NCBI RefSeq assembly: GCF_052857255.1
Contig: NC_135507.1
Coordinates: 75,945,850-76,009,849, forward strand
DNA from: Amblyomma americanum
Lineage: Eukaryota > Arthropoda > Arachnida > Ixodida > Ixodidae
Direction of reading: 5' to 3'
Length of the DNA: 64,000 nucleotides
In this document: positions 53,341 through 64,000 of the stretch, in pieces
How positions within the stretch are numbered: position 1 is the first letter of the stretch
Layout: every line of letters begins with the position of its first letter
Notes under the pieces: model-generated
The model's input: the letters and a program-made list of their open reading frames with translations, nothing else
Told to the model about the DNA's origin: nothing
Databases searched by the model: none
Program-made: the position numbers and the translations under genes

Positions 53341-55100
53341 ACATTGCAATCTGAACGTTATACGCTGGAGAAAAGGAAGCAATTGAGGTTCTTCATCAGA
53401 ATATCACCATCATGTTTATGATGATGATTTCTTACCGGGAATACATGCGCTTTGTCGGCACGCAAAGCTGCTTGCGCTCAAGAACAAGATCTTCGGCAAT
53501 TTAATCCTAACCTGTTTATGTAGCACAAGTCTTGGATGCAGTATGCTTAGTTGCATGTTTGACTTCATGGCCTAAGCCTATAAATCATAGGGGCTTTCTG
53601 AACAAACTACATTAGTAAATCATACCGTTGACATTTATAATTCACGATCAAAATTTAACACAAATTTCAGCAATCTCGCCACCTGACCAGCGTACATGTG
53701 ATCCTCAATAATTAGCTTGCTCACATTTCTAGCCATGTTAATATACAATACAGTGTGTTTCAAATTGTTCAAACATTTTTGCTTTAAAAGTAAGCGCACA
53801 GTCGATTACGTGCAAGGCGGACATTGCTTATCGGGAACCGAAACTTCTTATTTTTGCTTTCATGGCAAAGTGATATCAGGAAATGGAAACGTAGAAAATT
53901 TATAAAACCCGAATCGGCAACGTGATTCGAGATACCGAACGCAAAAATAAAGATGACACCGAACACTCCATAAATGGGAGGCTCATCCGCTTTCTGACGA
54001 TACCACGGAATTCAAGGATTCGAATGTAGGAATCTAGCAGGTAAGGCGCGAGAATTTTTTTTTTGGCTAGGCTTCAAAATATTGACGTAATCGGCGGTTA
54101 AATCAACGACAATGTTAATGTTTCTTTTCAAAGTGACGGAGCATAGCGGAGCTCAGTGCTGACGTCACGAATGGTGAGAGTTTAAATTTCCGCTAGTTTC
54201 GTCTAGTCCCTGACCTGCCCCATTGGACCACACCAGTGGTATCGGTTTCCTCCCCGTACAAGCAACCTTTTGTGCGTTGTAAATGTACTGCCGCCACAGA
54301 TTACGTCATCATGCAGTCCTGTGTCCGTCGCTGTGTGGAGAGGTGAAGCGTTCACATTCTTTACTAGGAAGTGTAACACGTGTTATCCTATCTAGTTCGA
54401 GTTCTAAAACTTCTTCAATTTAAGTAGGCTCTCCCATGTTGCGCATTCATCGAATGGAGCTGCTGCACTTGGTGCTGCAATGAAAACAGTGTCAACAATT
54501 TTCAAGTCATATAGGACATGAGCTGTATCCGTATTTCCTGCACTAAATATTGAAGCGACGTAATTTGATGAATGCGCAAGTTAGGAAAGCCAACCATATG
54601 ATTATTCAAACGTGAGTTTTTCGCGCAAGATATTTTGAAGCATCTTGCCGATTGCAATGTCGGCTTTGAATTTTATAACATAATCTTGTGCCCTGAAACC
54701 AGCGATTTAAATGTCCGCTATTTAAATTTAAACTATTTATAATTAGAAGAATCATGACTTCTAAGAAAAAACTCTAATGGGGATCATACTACTCCTAATA
54801 TAGAAATTGACTACTTCCTTGCATGCGATAACGATTTATGCGCAGAAAGATATGCAGTCCATGCAGCATCTAATCCCATATACATCCCAACTCCGCTGCA
54901 GATATATGAATACCCTCTTACCGGGAACCTTCGATCTGTTCTGGGAAAGATAGCGCGAGATGCAAGGCACTATGGGCAGAGGGTTTGTGTACTGTGCCAC
55001 CTCCCTTCTGTCACACCCACGTGCACGGACGTTTTATAGAACGAAAGTCTCTCATGGCTCATCAGCAGCGAAATAACGCTTTGTTGACCACAAAAGTTGC
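53341..55100. other. Intron sequence (E2-E3), unassigned
   Basis: No coding or repeat family recognised in this AT-rich part. Confidence 0.4.
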
Positions 55101-55109
55101 CACGAAAAT

Positions 55110-55200
55110 TCAGTGTGACGTCATCGTTGTCCTGGAAGCGGAAGTGACGTCATCAGGTCGAAGCGAAGCCATGACGCCAGCTAAACCGGAAGTTACAAGA
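55110..55200. promoter_or_regulatory. CRE and ETS motif cluster, possibly repeat-derived
   Basis: TGACGTCA occurs at 55116-55123 and 55145-55152; the second is directly preceded by GCGGAAG, giving an ETS-CRE composite, and CCGGAAGT follows at about 55186. These are sequence matches only; the cluster resembles the ACTTCCGG repeat at 18905-19035 and may simply be a repeat remnant. Confidence 0.3.
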
Positions 55201-55599
55201 TGGAAGGGACCTGGTGGGTTTGTTAAAGCGGTTTTTTTTATATGTGCGCGCATGTCGTGCGGTCTTTCCCAAATGCCTTGACTCTAGGCATTTGACCTAA
55301 AGGCCTTCATCGGAAAAGCCTTTGAGACATAACTACTAGTTAGAAACTTGTAGTAACCAGTAAACAGATATAGTTAACTTCACGCCGGATGACACATAGG
55401 TGGTGCCGCATTCACAGCATATAAGTACTCTAAAGCGCCCTCCGTAATTTCACGTAACACGCGTTTCCTGAGAACCTGCGCAATATCAGCTAGCGCTGTC
55501 GAAAAGTTCTGTTTATTGATCTGAAACAGCCGATGTAAGCCTTTCAGGAGAGACCCTCCATAGGCCGCCCTACATTCTTCTTAACAATGCTGAGAACAA

Positions 55600-56540
55600 T
55601 AGTGAACAAAGACTGAATAATTCTAATAATTAAGACGGTGAAAAGAGCAATAGCGTCGCATTGCTTGGAGTCTTCTTTGAAAAAGTCGTGCCCGCATCAG
55701 TTGCAGGCTAGCTTCCAGAATCAGGTGAGCCGGCTTTCGGCGGCTGGGTTCCCCTGCTCAATGTTGACTGCTGTCTGCGAGACCCTTCTAAAAAAACTTA
55801 AGCAAGGAACACGAAGAAACTCCGGAGAGGTTCGTTGCAGGTCACAGAAGCCGTTGGTGGTGCCTTACTTGCACAAAACTGCTCACAACTTGAAGAAAGT
55901 GGCCAACAGGCATGGGGTGAGTGTCGTTTTTTCCGCCCCCAACAAGCTGAAAAAGCTGTGCCCCCGTATTTGCAGCCCAAGAAAGCGGGGTTGCCAGTTA
56001 AGGCACGAATCTCCATTCATCATGTGTTCCACAGGAGTGGTCTATGCTATCCCCTTAACGTGTGGGAAGACCTATGTTGGCCAGACTGGGCGCTGCATCA
56101 ACGAGCGCTTGGGGGAACATGCCCGCAATTTATCAGATTTAAAGGATAAATATGCACATTTGGTTGCGCATATTATGGGTTGCGACGGATGCGAGGCACG
56201 ATTGAGTCAGACTAAGATTCTTGGCAAAAGCTCAGATAAGAAGGCACGTGAATGTCTGGAGGCTTTTTACATAAGGAAACTTCGCAATAGGTGTGTCAGC
56301 ACCCCATCTGTTTCACTTTTTTCGTCCGAGTTCGAATTTTTAGATGCCGCCCTTAAATAATCTTTGTTAATTTTTTTGTTTTTGTTTTGGTTACCGCTTG
56401 CTCATGTGTGCTCGCTGTGATGGTCGCTTAGATTTCTTTACCTTTCCTGCCCTCCTCCTTCTTCTTTTTTCAGTGAAATGTCGCCATACAAAGGCGCTGC
56501 CTGGTTTCAATAAAATTAGTTGTATGTTAGCGCTTTGTGT
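55600..56540 (+). mobile_element. Penelope-like element 3' part
   Basis: 5'-truncated near 55600, with a 240-codon frame for the RT end and GIY-YIG nuclease followed by a T-rich 3' UTR with AATAAA near 56510 and a terminal TAGCGCTTTGTGTCTCGTCC. Same family as PLE-B. It lies in the intron E2-E3, antisense to the gene. Confidence 0.85.
55638..56360 (+). CDS. PLE C-terminal protein with GIY-YIG endonuclease
   Basis: 240 codons, open. KRAIASHCLESSLKKSCPHQ follows the RT thumb in PLEs; VVFSAPNKLKKLC leads to the CxxxC linker; GVVYAIPLTCGKTYVGQTGR (residues ~135-155) is the GIY-YIG core with the conserved Arg, and ERLGEHARN.. follows. A downstream Glu (ECLEAFYI) fits the metal-binding Glu. It is the best preserved PLE domain in the window, but without an RT it cannot mobilise itself. 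Confidence 0.88.
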   Translation: MKRAIASHCLESSLKKSCPHQLQASFQNQVSRLSAAGFPCSMLTAVCETLLKKLKQGTRRNSGEVRCRSQKPLVVPYLHKTAHNLKKVANRHGVSVVFSAPNKLKKLCPRICSPRKRGCQLRHESPFIMCSTGVVYAIPLTCGKTYVGQTGRCINERLGEHARNLSDLKDKYAHLVAHIMGCDGCEARLSQTKILGKSSDKKARECLEAFYIRKLRNRCVSTPSVSLFSSEFEFLDAALK

Positions 56541-56619
56541 CTCGTCCTTGTCTTTTCGTGGTTTGCATGCTCTGGCGCTATTTTCTTCAAATCATGAATA
56601 ATTCTTGACGGGTAATATA

Positions 56620-56735
56620 GCTCAAAAGACGGGGACAGAAGACACAGAAACCGTACATATTTCTGTCTCTTTTATCCCCGTCTTGTAAAGTACAGTACGT
56701 CTTGTACAGTACAGCCTTGTACAGCACTGTACAGT
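56620..56735. repeat. Small hairpin plus GTAC-rich cluster
   Basis: AAGACGGGGACAGAAGACAC..GAAA (56622-56647) pairs with TTTCTGTCTCTTTTATCCCCGTCTT (56656-56680); related in sequence to the foldback at 50411-50740. It is followed by TGTACAGTAC-like units at 56690-56735. Confidence 0.65.
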
Positions 56736-57052
56736 ACGAGCACTATTTTTTTTTCTACTGAAATGCCGCAATTACTAATCTTTAAAAATGGGACTTGTCA
56801 TCTCACTGTGCGGGAGAGAGTAGAACAAATCTACCAGACCAAAACTAAAGGCAGTACGGGACTCTGTGCTCTCATGATGCAAAAAAATAACAGCGCTCTC
56901 AGAGTTGCGAGCCCTAAATGTTTAACGACAAGGAATGAACAAAGGGTTTTGTATATACCCCGATATTTTACATTGCTACGTGCGCTTCCCCTTCAGAATA
57001 GCGCAAAACGAAATTCCATTGGCTGAGAAAAATTTTAAACTGCGGCCTTTAC

Positions 57053-57282
<230 letters not shown>

Positions 57283-57505
57283 AACAATTAACGAAACCAA
57301 GAGGACCGGGTTCTCCAGATGAGGGTTAGGACAAGTAGTCCAGTACTAGAAATGAAGTTCAGAACAATTGCTTTGGCGCTGTTACCCGCAAGAGTATATT
57401 ACCAACTCGCCCGTTTGGAAGCTGTATTATTGAACTTCTTTTTTAGTACTTCCGGCTATGCTACTTGTCCAAACCCTCACGTGAATAACCTGGTGTGCAA
57501 AACTC

Positions 57506-57952
57506 GTGAAGCTTCATGGTATGCAAGACAACGCTTGTGCCCGCCTCGTCTTCCAGCGATGCGCGAATTCCTGTAACCATCCAAGGGCCGTTATTGCCGA
57601 ATGTGCAAGATCCCGTCATCAGGATGATGGCACCAAGGCAGTTTTTTCTAAGACCGCTTGCCGGTTGCCTGCGACCACAGCGGGAGTCCTTCCCAAGACC
57701 AACGCGTGTTCCGTGATTGGTGCACGACTTCGGATGAGTACACGGAATTCTTACGGAGTACGGTACGACCGTAACTTCCTTACAAAAAATGTTCTTGAAA
57801 TGGGGCCGAAGTTCTGCGTTGACGCGCACCTGCAAAAGGTGGAAAAGGCGACTCTTGCTGGATCAATTCCTGTTCTTGTGCAGGACGATTATCAACCTGT
57901 ATGCATCGAGGAGAGTACGGAGGTTTTGTCCGGAACGCCGACTACTGTCTAA
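57506..57952 (+). pseudogene. Possible PLE N-terminal fragment
   Basis: Within a 148-codon frame, NFLTKNVLEMGPKFCVDAHL and EESTEVLSGT resemble the region before the RT in PLE proteins (compare LSANETSCLEKDHRFN in PLE-A). The first half of the frame is not recognised. Located in the intron E2-E3. Confidence 0.4.
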
Positions 57953-57959
57953 CATACGG

Positions 57960-59037
57960 AGTGGTACGGTGCACTGGTGAACCTCCTAGTCTGAATCCGT
58001 TTATGACTGGTAACCGCACATAATCAAAGTTGTTTTGTTGCCTTGCGTGAAACGAGGTTTTCGGAGAAAGCGATAGATGCCATTAAGAACAACGTTGTTC
58101 GGGTTTCGCAAAAAGCACAGAGCGTAGAAATAAAGCATTGCGCTTACTCGAAGATTTGAACCTGGAACGTCTTGAAGCGGAGTGAATAAAGCTTAAAGCC
58201 AGTTTGAAGCTCTTCTCAGCCAAGAGAAACAAAGAGAACCTAATTTCGCACTACTGTGGCGGAGAAGGCTACTTCGCAATCCGAAATTTCGGGGTATCTA
58301 TAAACCATTTGGCATCCCTGGTCATTAACAATCCTTCTATGGTGGCAACTCTAACAGCGTAGGGAATTTTTCGCTGCATGGGAACCCTAGGCTAGTGTAC
58401 TACCTTTAGTGTTGATGTGGTAGATTTGTTTACTCTCTCGAGTAAAATGAGGTGGTGAGTGATGTTTCTTTGTTTATGACATTTTACAACGACGAATAAA
58501 AATTTATTTCACATTGTGGCATTTAAGTAGCAAAACAATAAAAAACAGTGCTAGTCCTGTGTTCTTCCCGCTTTCGCCCCCACCTTTCGCGGTGTTACAC
58601 TGGAGAATGTATCACCAACTCGCCTGTTTAGCACTTGAATGCATAATAATAACCGGTTGGGGGCAAACAAAAGGCTTAGTAATTTTCCGACTAAGTAATG
58701 GAAGGGGAGTGAAATGAAGCAGGGAAAAGAATTGCAGGGGGCACTCAAGCTCCGCCGTAAGGGTATGACGCGTTAGCGTAATAGGTTAATTCCCATATAT
58801 GCAGAAGGTGATCCTCTGCTTTGCATTCATAGATCCCTGTGAGCCCTCATACGCTTCCTGACGCAGTGGTACAGCGGTCAAGCGATGCGCTACTGCCCTG
58901 CGATGGCAGGTGTCCCGCAATAAAGGTCACAATAGAGGGGCACACACCAGCCCACTGGAGTGCTACTTTAAAGCGAGCGAATCATACAACACCCGGACAA
59001 AGCTGCCTCTTTGAATGATGTCGCTCAGACCACTAAC
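57960..59037. other. Intron sequence (E2-E3), unassigned
   Basis: A tRNA-head-like piece lies at about 58860-58915 (GCAGTGGTACAGCGGTCAAG). No other element recognised. Confidence 0.4.
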
Positions 59038-59305
59038 CGTGATCGCGGCCGTGATCGTCACCCCTGACGATCGCGTTCTCCGTGTCCACACCATCACAAG
59101 CGGGGCCGGCGAGAGGCTGGAAAGTCCTCGTCCAGCCATCGTCACCAGGGGCGTAGCTCCACAGCGTGCTGTTGAGGACCACCGTGCGACCCATCTGCAG
59201 GGCTGCCACGAAGCACCAGAGGACGTCGTGGACGGCAGACGCTAACCCAAATTGGTTGTCCAGGAGGCATAGCAACTTGGGCGCCGATTCACAGTCGCTC
59301 GGATT
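59038..59305 (-). CDS. FUT8: Alpha-1,6-fucosyltransferase-like, exon E2
   Basis: Starts after CTGCCCTCCAG in phase 0 with NPSDCESAPKLLCLLDNQFG, matching [20 protein letters not shown] of FUT8, and continues VLWCFVAALQMGRTVVLNST and WSYAPGDDGWTRTFQPLAGP against [20 protein letters not shown] and WRYATGGWETVFRPVSE. The CGYGC cysteines are replaced (FGLAS), so a disulfide of the vertebrate enzyme is absent. Two donors in the same phase are possible: GTTAGT after 59038 (chosen) or GTGACG after 59062. Confidence 0.88.
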
Positions 59306-59493
59306 CTGGAGGGCAGAGATACGTGGACAGGTTTGTATTATTGCCTCTCAGGCACGTAACAAGGTCAGAATATCGTGAATAAATGGCGTCGCCTTGCTTC
59401 ATGATCTGTGCGTCATGTACCCACAATCATCAAATTCCTATTCTGTACAATTACTCTCTTGTCAAAATACGTGTTCTGAACTCCTCACAAGCC

Positions 59494-59741
59494 TAGCCGC
59501 CGCGGTGGCTCAGTGGTTATGGCGCTCGGCTGCTGATCCGGAAAAACGCGGGTTCGATCCCAGATGTGGTGACAGAATTTCGATCGAGGTGAAATTCTAG
59601 ACGCCCGTCAATGTCAGTGCAATGCAATGTCAGGGCACGTTAAAAAAACGCCATGTTGTCGAAATTGCCGGAGCCCTTCACTACAGTGTCCCCCATAGCC
59701 TCAGTCGCTTTGGGACATTAAACCCGCATAAAGTACCATGA
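59494..59741 (+). mobile_element. tRNA-derived SINE, diverged
   Basis: CCGCCGCGGTGGCTCAGTGG at 59498 and GCGGGTTCGATCCC at 59549 are the A and B boxes. The body contains a short duplication (AATGTCAGTGCAATGCAATGTCAG) and ends GGGACATTAAACCC. In the intron E1-E2 of the FUT8-like gene. Confidence 0.88.
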
Positions 59742-59947
59742 CAAGCATGTATAGCATTGTTCTCAAAAGCATTCCGGATTCTGAGCAGCTTCTTTCTCAG
59801 AATCATTGCTGAAGCCTTGCAGCTAAGTCAATTTCAGCTCCAGGAGATCAAGAAAATAAAAATTTAAATGATGCTCAGCTGCACGGTGCGATAGGTGCAG
59901 CTTTAGTGCCTTGCTTATTATAACAATTAAAGAATAACTTTCCTCAC

Positions 59948-60062
59948 CTGAAGCCGTTGAATTGTTTCCAGAACATAGTTCCGCAGTTTGCGCATGTTTT
60001 TCATGCTCTTCCGAACAGTTGGATGAGTTGTTTTGATAACCGCAATATCCGCTTCCATGACT
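59948..60062 (-). CDS. FUT8: Alpha-1,6-fucosyltransferase-like, exon E1 (most 5' exon found)
   Basis: 115 bases: one leading base and 38 codons, MEADIAVIKTTHPTVRKSMK to VLETIQRLQ, bounded by CTACAG and GTGAGGA. It ends phase 0 so that LQ joins NPSDC of E2, as LQNPKDC in human FUT8. The helical composition fits the end of the coiled-coil stem. About 150 residues, including the membrane anchor, are missing and must lie upstream (>60062) or outside the window. Confidence 0.8.
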
Positions 60063-61107
60063 CTGTAGAGAAACCACCGCACACAAAGGTCTTTTTATAG
60101 GAGGAAGTGGTACGTTTTGTCACTTACATTGTTTTCTCGTGCTGCCAGTTAAAATAAAACTCCAGTAAATTTCCTAAAACAGGTTCACGCGGAGAAAAAA
60201 AATAAATTGAATTCAAAATAAGCAGAGCACTCCGCGTGAAAAAAAACTACATTTAACTAGATTAGTTCCACCCTTCTTACACACATCAATAATAACGTCA
60301 AATACAGGGGTCTACCATGAAATCTGCTTAATGTAGGTTGCTCTGGCTAATGCAGTTATATCTATCAGCATTGAGAATTTTTTTAAATGTCGCATTTAGA
60401 GATGTGCTCATAAATGGCAACAAGTCACCGTGTTCATGGCTTTTGCAACGAGTTGCAAAAATGCTCCATTACAAGGGAATCAGAAACGTTGGTCCATTGA
60501 AATCTACATGTTATAAAGACCAACTAAGCTCGTCTGGACAACATACAATTCATGAATCCCTACTCCTATGTCGCAACGCTGCGTCGGCCGTCATAGTGCA
60601 TTGGAATATTTCAAACATGGCTTCGCCATATCATGGTTGCTAGGAGGTCCTCTTCATTCATGTCACATCTTTTACGGGATTAAGTTGAGGAAAAAAAGAC
60701 ATACAAGAGAGGTGAGAGCGGTTTGACAATATTTAGATCGCGTGCAGAACAGCAAGACAATGCCGAACGGCAGAGGTGACGGCGTCCTTCGCGTTATGGG
60801 TGGAAATGGTTATTAACGAGTTAGACACTCCAGCGTGATCTACTCGCTCAAAGAATGCATCTTTTTTCGTCAAAAAGCTTTAAAAATTTTGGTTGACTTT
60901 TAACCACGTCGACAGTTGTGCTAGTAAATACTGATACCTTGAAAAACAACTGTGATCATGGGACGTTTTTCCTGCGAGCGCGTCAGTCATGGGAGTAAAT
61001 GCTTTGTGCAAGCCTACGCGTCATTGTCTAAGCTGGCTGTGAGCAGTCCCTCGTGCTCTACATTTAATCGGACAGCTTCCGTCGAGCGCGCGGTAATATT
61101 CCATTAA
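60063..61107. other. Unassigned sequence
   Basis: Possibly intron of the FUT8-like gene. No exon could be joined in the required phase 1 to E1. Confidence 0.35.
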
Positions 61108-61381
61108 AAAATGGCCTGTAGACAGTGTATAAACTTTTTGTAGACTTTATTGCTTTCTTATAGATACTTATTTTTATCTATTCATAGTCTATAGACGGTC
61201 TATAGCCAAAAGTCAACAAAAATTGTATGGTCATAAATCTATAGATTGTCTATAGACTGTCTATATGAGTTGTATTGCCTATGGACTGTTCTCTAGAATT
61301 GGTCTATAGTGAGTCGCTAGACTTCATATACAGAAGTCTGTGGACAGTCTACAGACTGTCTGAAGAAGTTTTTGTAAGGGA
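61108..61381 (+). repeat. GTCTATAGAC-rich repeat, copy 3
   Basis: The same order of landmarks as copy 1 (17936-18216): CATAGTCTATAGACGGTCTA, TATGGTCATAAATCTATAGA, ACTGTTCTCTAGAATTGGTC and the identical end TTTTTGTAAGGG. Confidence 0.87.
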
Positions 61382-61621
61382 CGGTTCACGTAGCCCTTCG
61401 CAAAGCGCCAAACAGAAGAGTCGCTAAGCTTCAGTTTCATAATTCACAGACCTATGGAGTCTGTGAACTGTCGTAGCGATACTAACAAAATCTGGCCACC
61501 AAACACTGTAATGCGTCATTGAGCTCCATTTTCCTATTTCCCTAACTCTGTTACGTTCAAAGAAAACTCGACCACGCACGTGCGCACGCCGACCGCCATG
61601 TGCGACGTGGCGCTCTGCTCA

Positions 61622-61797
61622 GTTTGTTAACGCCTGGATTTTTCATCATGAACGTTTACCAACTAGCTCAGTTTTCTGCCCTAATGCAACTAATTTCTAG
61701 TACAGTGAGCAAGCGCTGTGTCCCCTCTGTGTCGTTGTTTGTTAGCGCCTGGATTTTTCATAATGAACGTTTACCAACTAGCTCAGTTTTCTGCCCT
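61622..61797. repeat. 61-bp direct repeat
   Basis: 61622-61682 and 61737-61797 share GCCTGGATTTTTCATNATGA and CAACTAGCTCAGTTTTCTGC with two mismatches, spaced by 54 bases. The 196-codon frame spanning them is a composite of this repeat and an antisense LINE end. Confidence 0.85.
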
Positions 61798-62000
61798 GTT
61801 GCACTGCTCAGACCGCTTGGCGGGTCGACACACTTCGATCAGGCCCACATCGCTCCGCTTCTGGAGGTCTTCAAAAGAGCCATACTAAGTGTTTCGCTTT
61901 GTGCCCCGATGTGCTGCCAGAAGAGCGAGGAGGAGGGGAGCGGACAGGCAGGGGCCATGACTGAACCAGTCCATGAAAAGGTGTTCGACTTCTCCGAGCA

Positions 62001-62268
62001 TCATCATCATCAACCTGAATACTCCCACCGCAGAGAAAAGGCCTCTCCGACGTCTTTCCAATTAACCCTGTCCTTTCCCAGCTGCGCCCATCCTATGTCT
62101 GCAAACTTCTTAATCTCATCCGTCCACCTAACTTTCTGCCGCCTTTTGCTACGCTGTCTTTCTTTTGGAATCCACTCCGTTACCCTTTAGGACCAGTGGT
62201 TATCTTACCTTCGCGTCACAGACCCAGCCCGAGCACATTTCTTCCTCTTGATTTTGACTAGGAGGTCA
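62001..62268 (-). pseudogene. RTE-type LINE 3' end
   Basis: On the minus strand VRWTDEIKKFADIGWAQLGK and VNWKDVGEAFSLRWEY match the C-terminal WxDDIxxxAGxxWxxxAQDRxxWxxLxEA block of RTE-like LINEs. The end carries a (TGA)n-like tail (ATGATGATGATG at 62002). Only the last ~260 bases remain. Confidence 0.75.
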
Positions 62269-62475
62269 TTTTAGGCAGCGGTAGCGAAGCATACTGGACT
62301 TGAACGCGACGTACTTTGTATTAGTGGCATACATTTTTGTGTTTCAATAGAGTATACCTTGCGCCTCCTGCCGCTGCTGCTGCTGCCAGAAGTATATTGT
62401 GATGTTTTCGTGTCTTCCTTAATTCCCTTTATGTTTTTGAATACTCGGTATTACCCTGTAGATGCTAACTGAAAT

Positions 62476-63285
62476 ATGAATGGAAAGGACCGAGCAGAGC
62501 TTGGTGGCTTTGGAGTAACTCGTGCAGAGCAGCAGCCAAACAACATAAAGGAAGTTAAAATTTTTACAGACCTGGTCACACGACTTGGTGTATTTGTAAA
62601 AGAAATGAAGAGGGACGTAGCAATGGTGACGAGCTCAAATGCCGAGATGCGAAAGGAACTTGGCCACGCTTGTGAGTCGATGAACCACATCAATGTAACC
62701 GTTGAGGATTTCAGAAAGGACGTAGAAGTCTTCCGCCGAGATAGATGAGGTGAAGCGTCGGCAACGAAGCAGAAATTGAACGGCTCAACCATGAGCTAAG
62801 GCAAGCCATGAAAGAGATCGTGCAGCTAAAAGAGTGTAGCAGGAGTTTGAATGCTGAAATCCTAGGACTTCCTGTAGTTGAAGATGAAGACCTGCCGAAG
62901 ACGGTCGAGTCCATTGCGCTCAACCTCGGAGTTTCTATCTCGGAGGGGGACATTGATGTGGTGCACCGCGTGCAGTCGAATGATGATGATAAACCTAATG
63001 TTGTGTTTAAATTTTGTACAAAGACTGCCCGGGACAAGTTGATTGCTGTGGCTAGAAAGAAATGGCTGAATACTGGGGATCTGGGTTTTGAAGGTGAGGA
63101 ACCAGTGTACATAGTGAACACCTTTGTGCAGAAACAAAGCTCTTACTGAGCAGAGCCCGAAACCTCAAGAAAGACAAAGATTGGAAATACATCTGGGTAG
63201 ATCAGGGCAAAATCTTGATGAGGAAATTTGAGAAGGCGTTGGTTCTACATATCGCTTCGCAGGAGGACTTGGCGAAAGTCGATTA
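62476..63285 (+). pseudogene. LINE ORF1 (coiled coil plus RRM-like)
   Basis: Two main frames: 62476-62748 (FVKEMKRDVAMVTSSNAEMR.., heptad-like) and 62808-63149 (NAEILGLPVVEDEDLPKTVE, DIDVVHRVQSNDDDKPNVVF, LIAVARKKW), then WKYIWVDQGKILMRKFEKAL in a third frame to 63285. The GLP..E.E..V, HRV and FxxR blocks are those of LINE ORF1 RNA-binding proteins. No 2A motif is seen at its start, unlike the 42-kb element. Confidence 0.75.
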
Positions 63286-63339
63286 AGTAATTCAAAACTA
63301 GTATCTCGTTTTGGAAAACGAAATGACGTACGCCATTTC

Positions 63340-64000
63340 TCAAATAGACGAACTGATAAATAATGAAAAAACCGTTTCGATTCTACACAGTAATCTCCGA
63401 AGATTACGGAAAAGTCAATGAGTTGACCGCGTATATTTCGCGCTATAGTTGTACCATTGATTTAATTGCTGTGAGCGAAGCATGGCTGAGAGAAAACCAG
63501 TCCATCTTCACTGCAGTGTATAAAATATCCTCATTCCCATGTGATTCAGCTGCTAGGGGAGGTGAAGTAGAAATATCTGTCGGAGATAGCATCGCATTTC
63601 AGGTTTTGTCTAGTCTCTGTCAGTGAGAATGTTATAGGAGCACTCTTTATCAAACTTACAAGTGGCTTAAGGATGTGAGTGGTGTATCGCCACCCAAGTT
63701 CATCACTGACGTGTTTCACTGAGAAGTATGAAACATCCCTTGCCCTTTTGTCGCATGGGAAAAAATTAAAATTCCTATTGTCGAATACTTTATTATTGAC
63801 TTGACCTCAAACACAGAAAATGATTGCACACTCTTGTTGCACTTTTTGCACATGCAAAATTTGATTGCTGAACCTACCCGTATTACAACCAACACAAGTA
63901 CACCGATTGATCATGCGCTTTGTTACATAGATGACAGTGTTTTTTGCTGGTGTATGCTCTGACCTCATTGCTGACCACTTGCCCATATTTGCTGCCATGT
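63340..64000 (+). pseudogene. LINE endonuclease (partial)
   Basis: SILHSNLRRL (63377 on), then ELTAYISRYSCTIDLIAVSE with AWLREN (63418-63500), CTFCTCKI/LIAEPTRITTNT and VCSDLIADHLPIFAAM before the window ends. At least five stops or frameshifts. Confidence 0.75.

Larger units (their letters stand above)
62460..64000 (+). mobile_element. LINE 5' half, running off the window
   Basis: ORF1 fragments with coiled coil and RRM-like fold lead into an endonuclease. VSILHSNLRRLRK, LIAVSEAWLRENQ and IADHLPIFAAM at the very end are EN blocks. Frame changes and stops are frequent. The endonuclease's last blocks and RT lie beyond 64000. Clade CR1/L2-like by ORF1 and EN style. Confidence 0.75.

Noticed and set aside
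53385..53450. PLE hammerhead relic on the minus strand (TTCTGATGAAGAACC)
   Set aside because: No GAAAC after a stem; similarity too short.
61600..62190. 196-codon plus-strand frame with HHHHQ tract
   Set aside because: Composite of a 61-bp direct repeat and the antisense of an RTE-type LINE end; not a protein gene.

Overview
The window looks like a repeat-saturated ixodid (hard) tick nuclear genome segment. The main evidence is many copies of a tRNA-headed SINE whose head (GCCGCGGTGGCTCAGTGG) matches my memory of the tick SINE Ruka. It also carries Penelope-like elements (PLEs), several LINE clades, foldback/MITE families, (TA)n, (AC)n and (GGAT)n arrays, and genes whose small exons sit in kilobase introns. 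No bacterial operon, rRNA gene or CRISPR array was seen.

One host gene can be assembled by eye. Six minus-strand exons between 60062 and 39920 encode an alpha-1,6-fucosyltransferase-like (FUT8, family GT23) protein. The splice sites and all five intron phases agree, and the order follows vertebrate FUT8 from the end of the stem through HxRRTDK and ATDD to the SH3-like C terminus. The 5' exons (cytoplasmic tail, membrane anchor) are not found. Its introns hold a LINE with a 2A motif, a second LINE, a PLE piece, MITEs and SINEs.

Layout. 1-2000: LINE 3' fragment split by an insertion. 2040-9500: CCCTCA-rich repeats, a 0.9-kb foldback, an RNase H LINE fragment joined to an E-box-rich repeat, a MITE, a 53-bp-arm hairpin and a Ruka SINE. 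9530-12410: minus-strand RNase H LINE with a (GGAT)n tail. 12500-20500: mostly unassigned, with MITEs, a SINE, a tRNA-like sequence between diverged repeats and the first copy of a GTCTATAGAC-rich family. 20500-26000: PLE-B split by a nested PLE-A that keeps both 136-bp terminal repeats and an 8-bp target duplication; PLE-A itself carries a LINE end and a TIR element. 27200-28510: palindromes between three (TA)n tracts. 28900-39900: MITEs, SINEs, a duplicated exon-like block, low complexity. 39920-60062: the fucosyltransferase locus. 60063-64000: third GTCTATAGAC copy, an RTE-type LINE end and the 5' half of another LINE that runs off the window.

The most notable item is the 42.0-45.9 kb LINE, whose first ORF carries a perfect DVESNPGP (2A, StopGo) motif behind a hydrophobic leader and reads in frame, through one TGA, into the endonuclease domain. 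All retroelement reading frames here except short stretches are broken, so the copies are probably dead. All calls come from reading alone; no database search was run.
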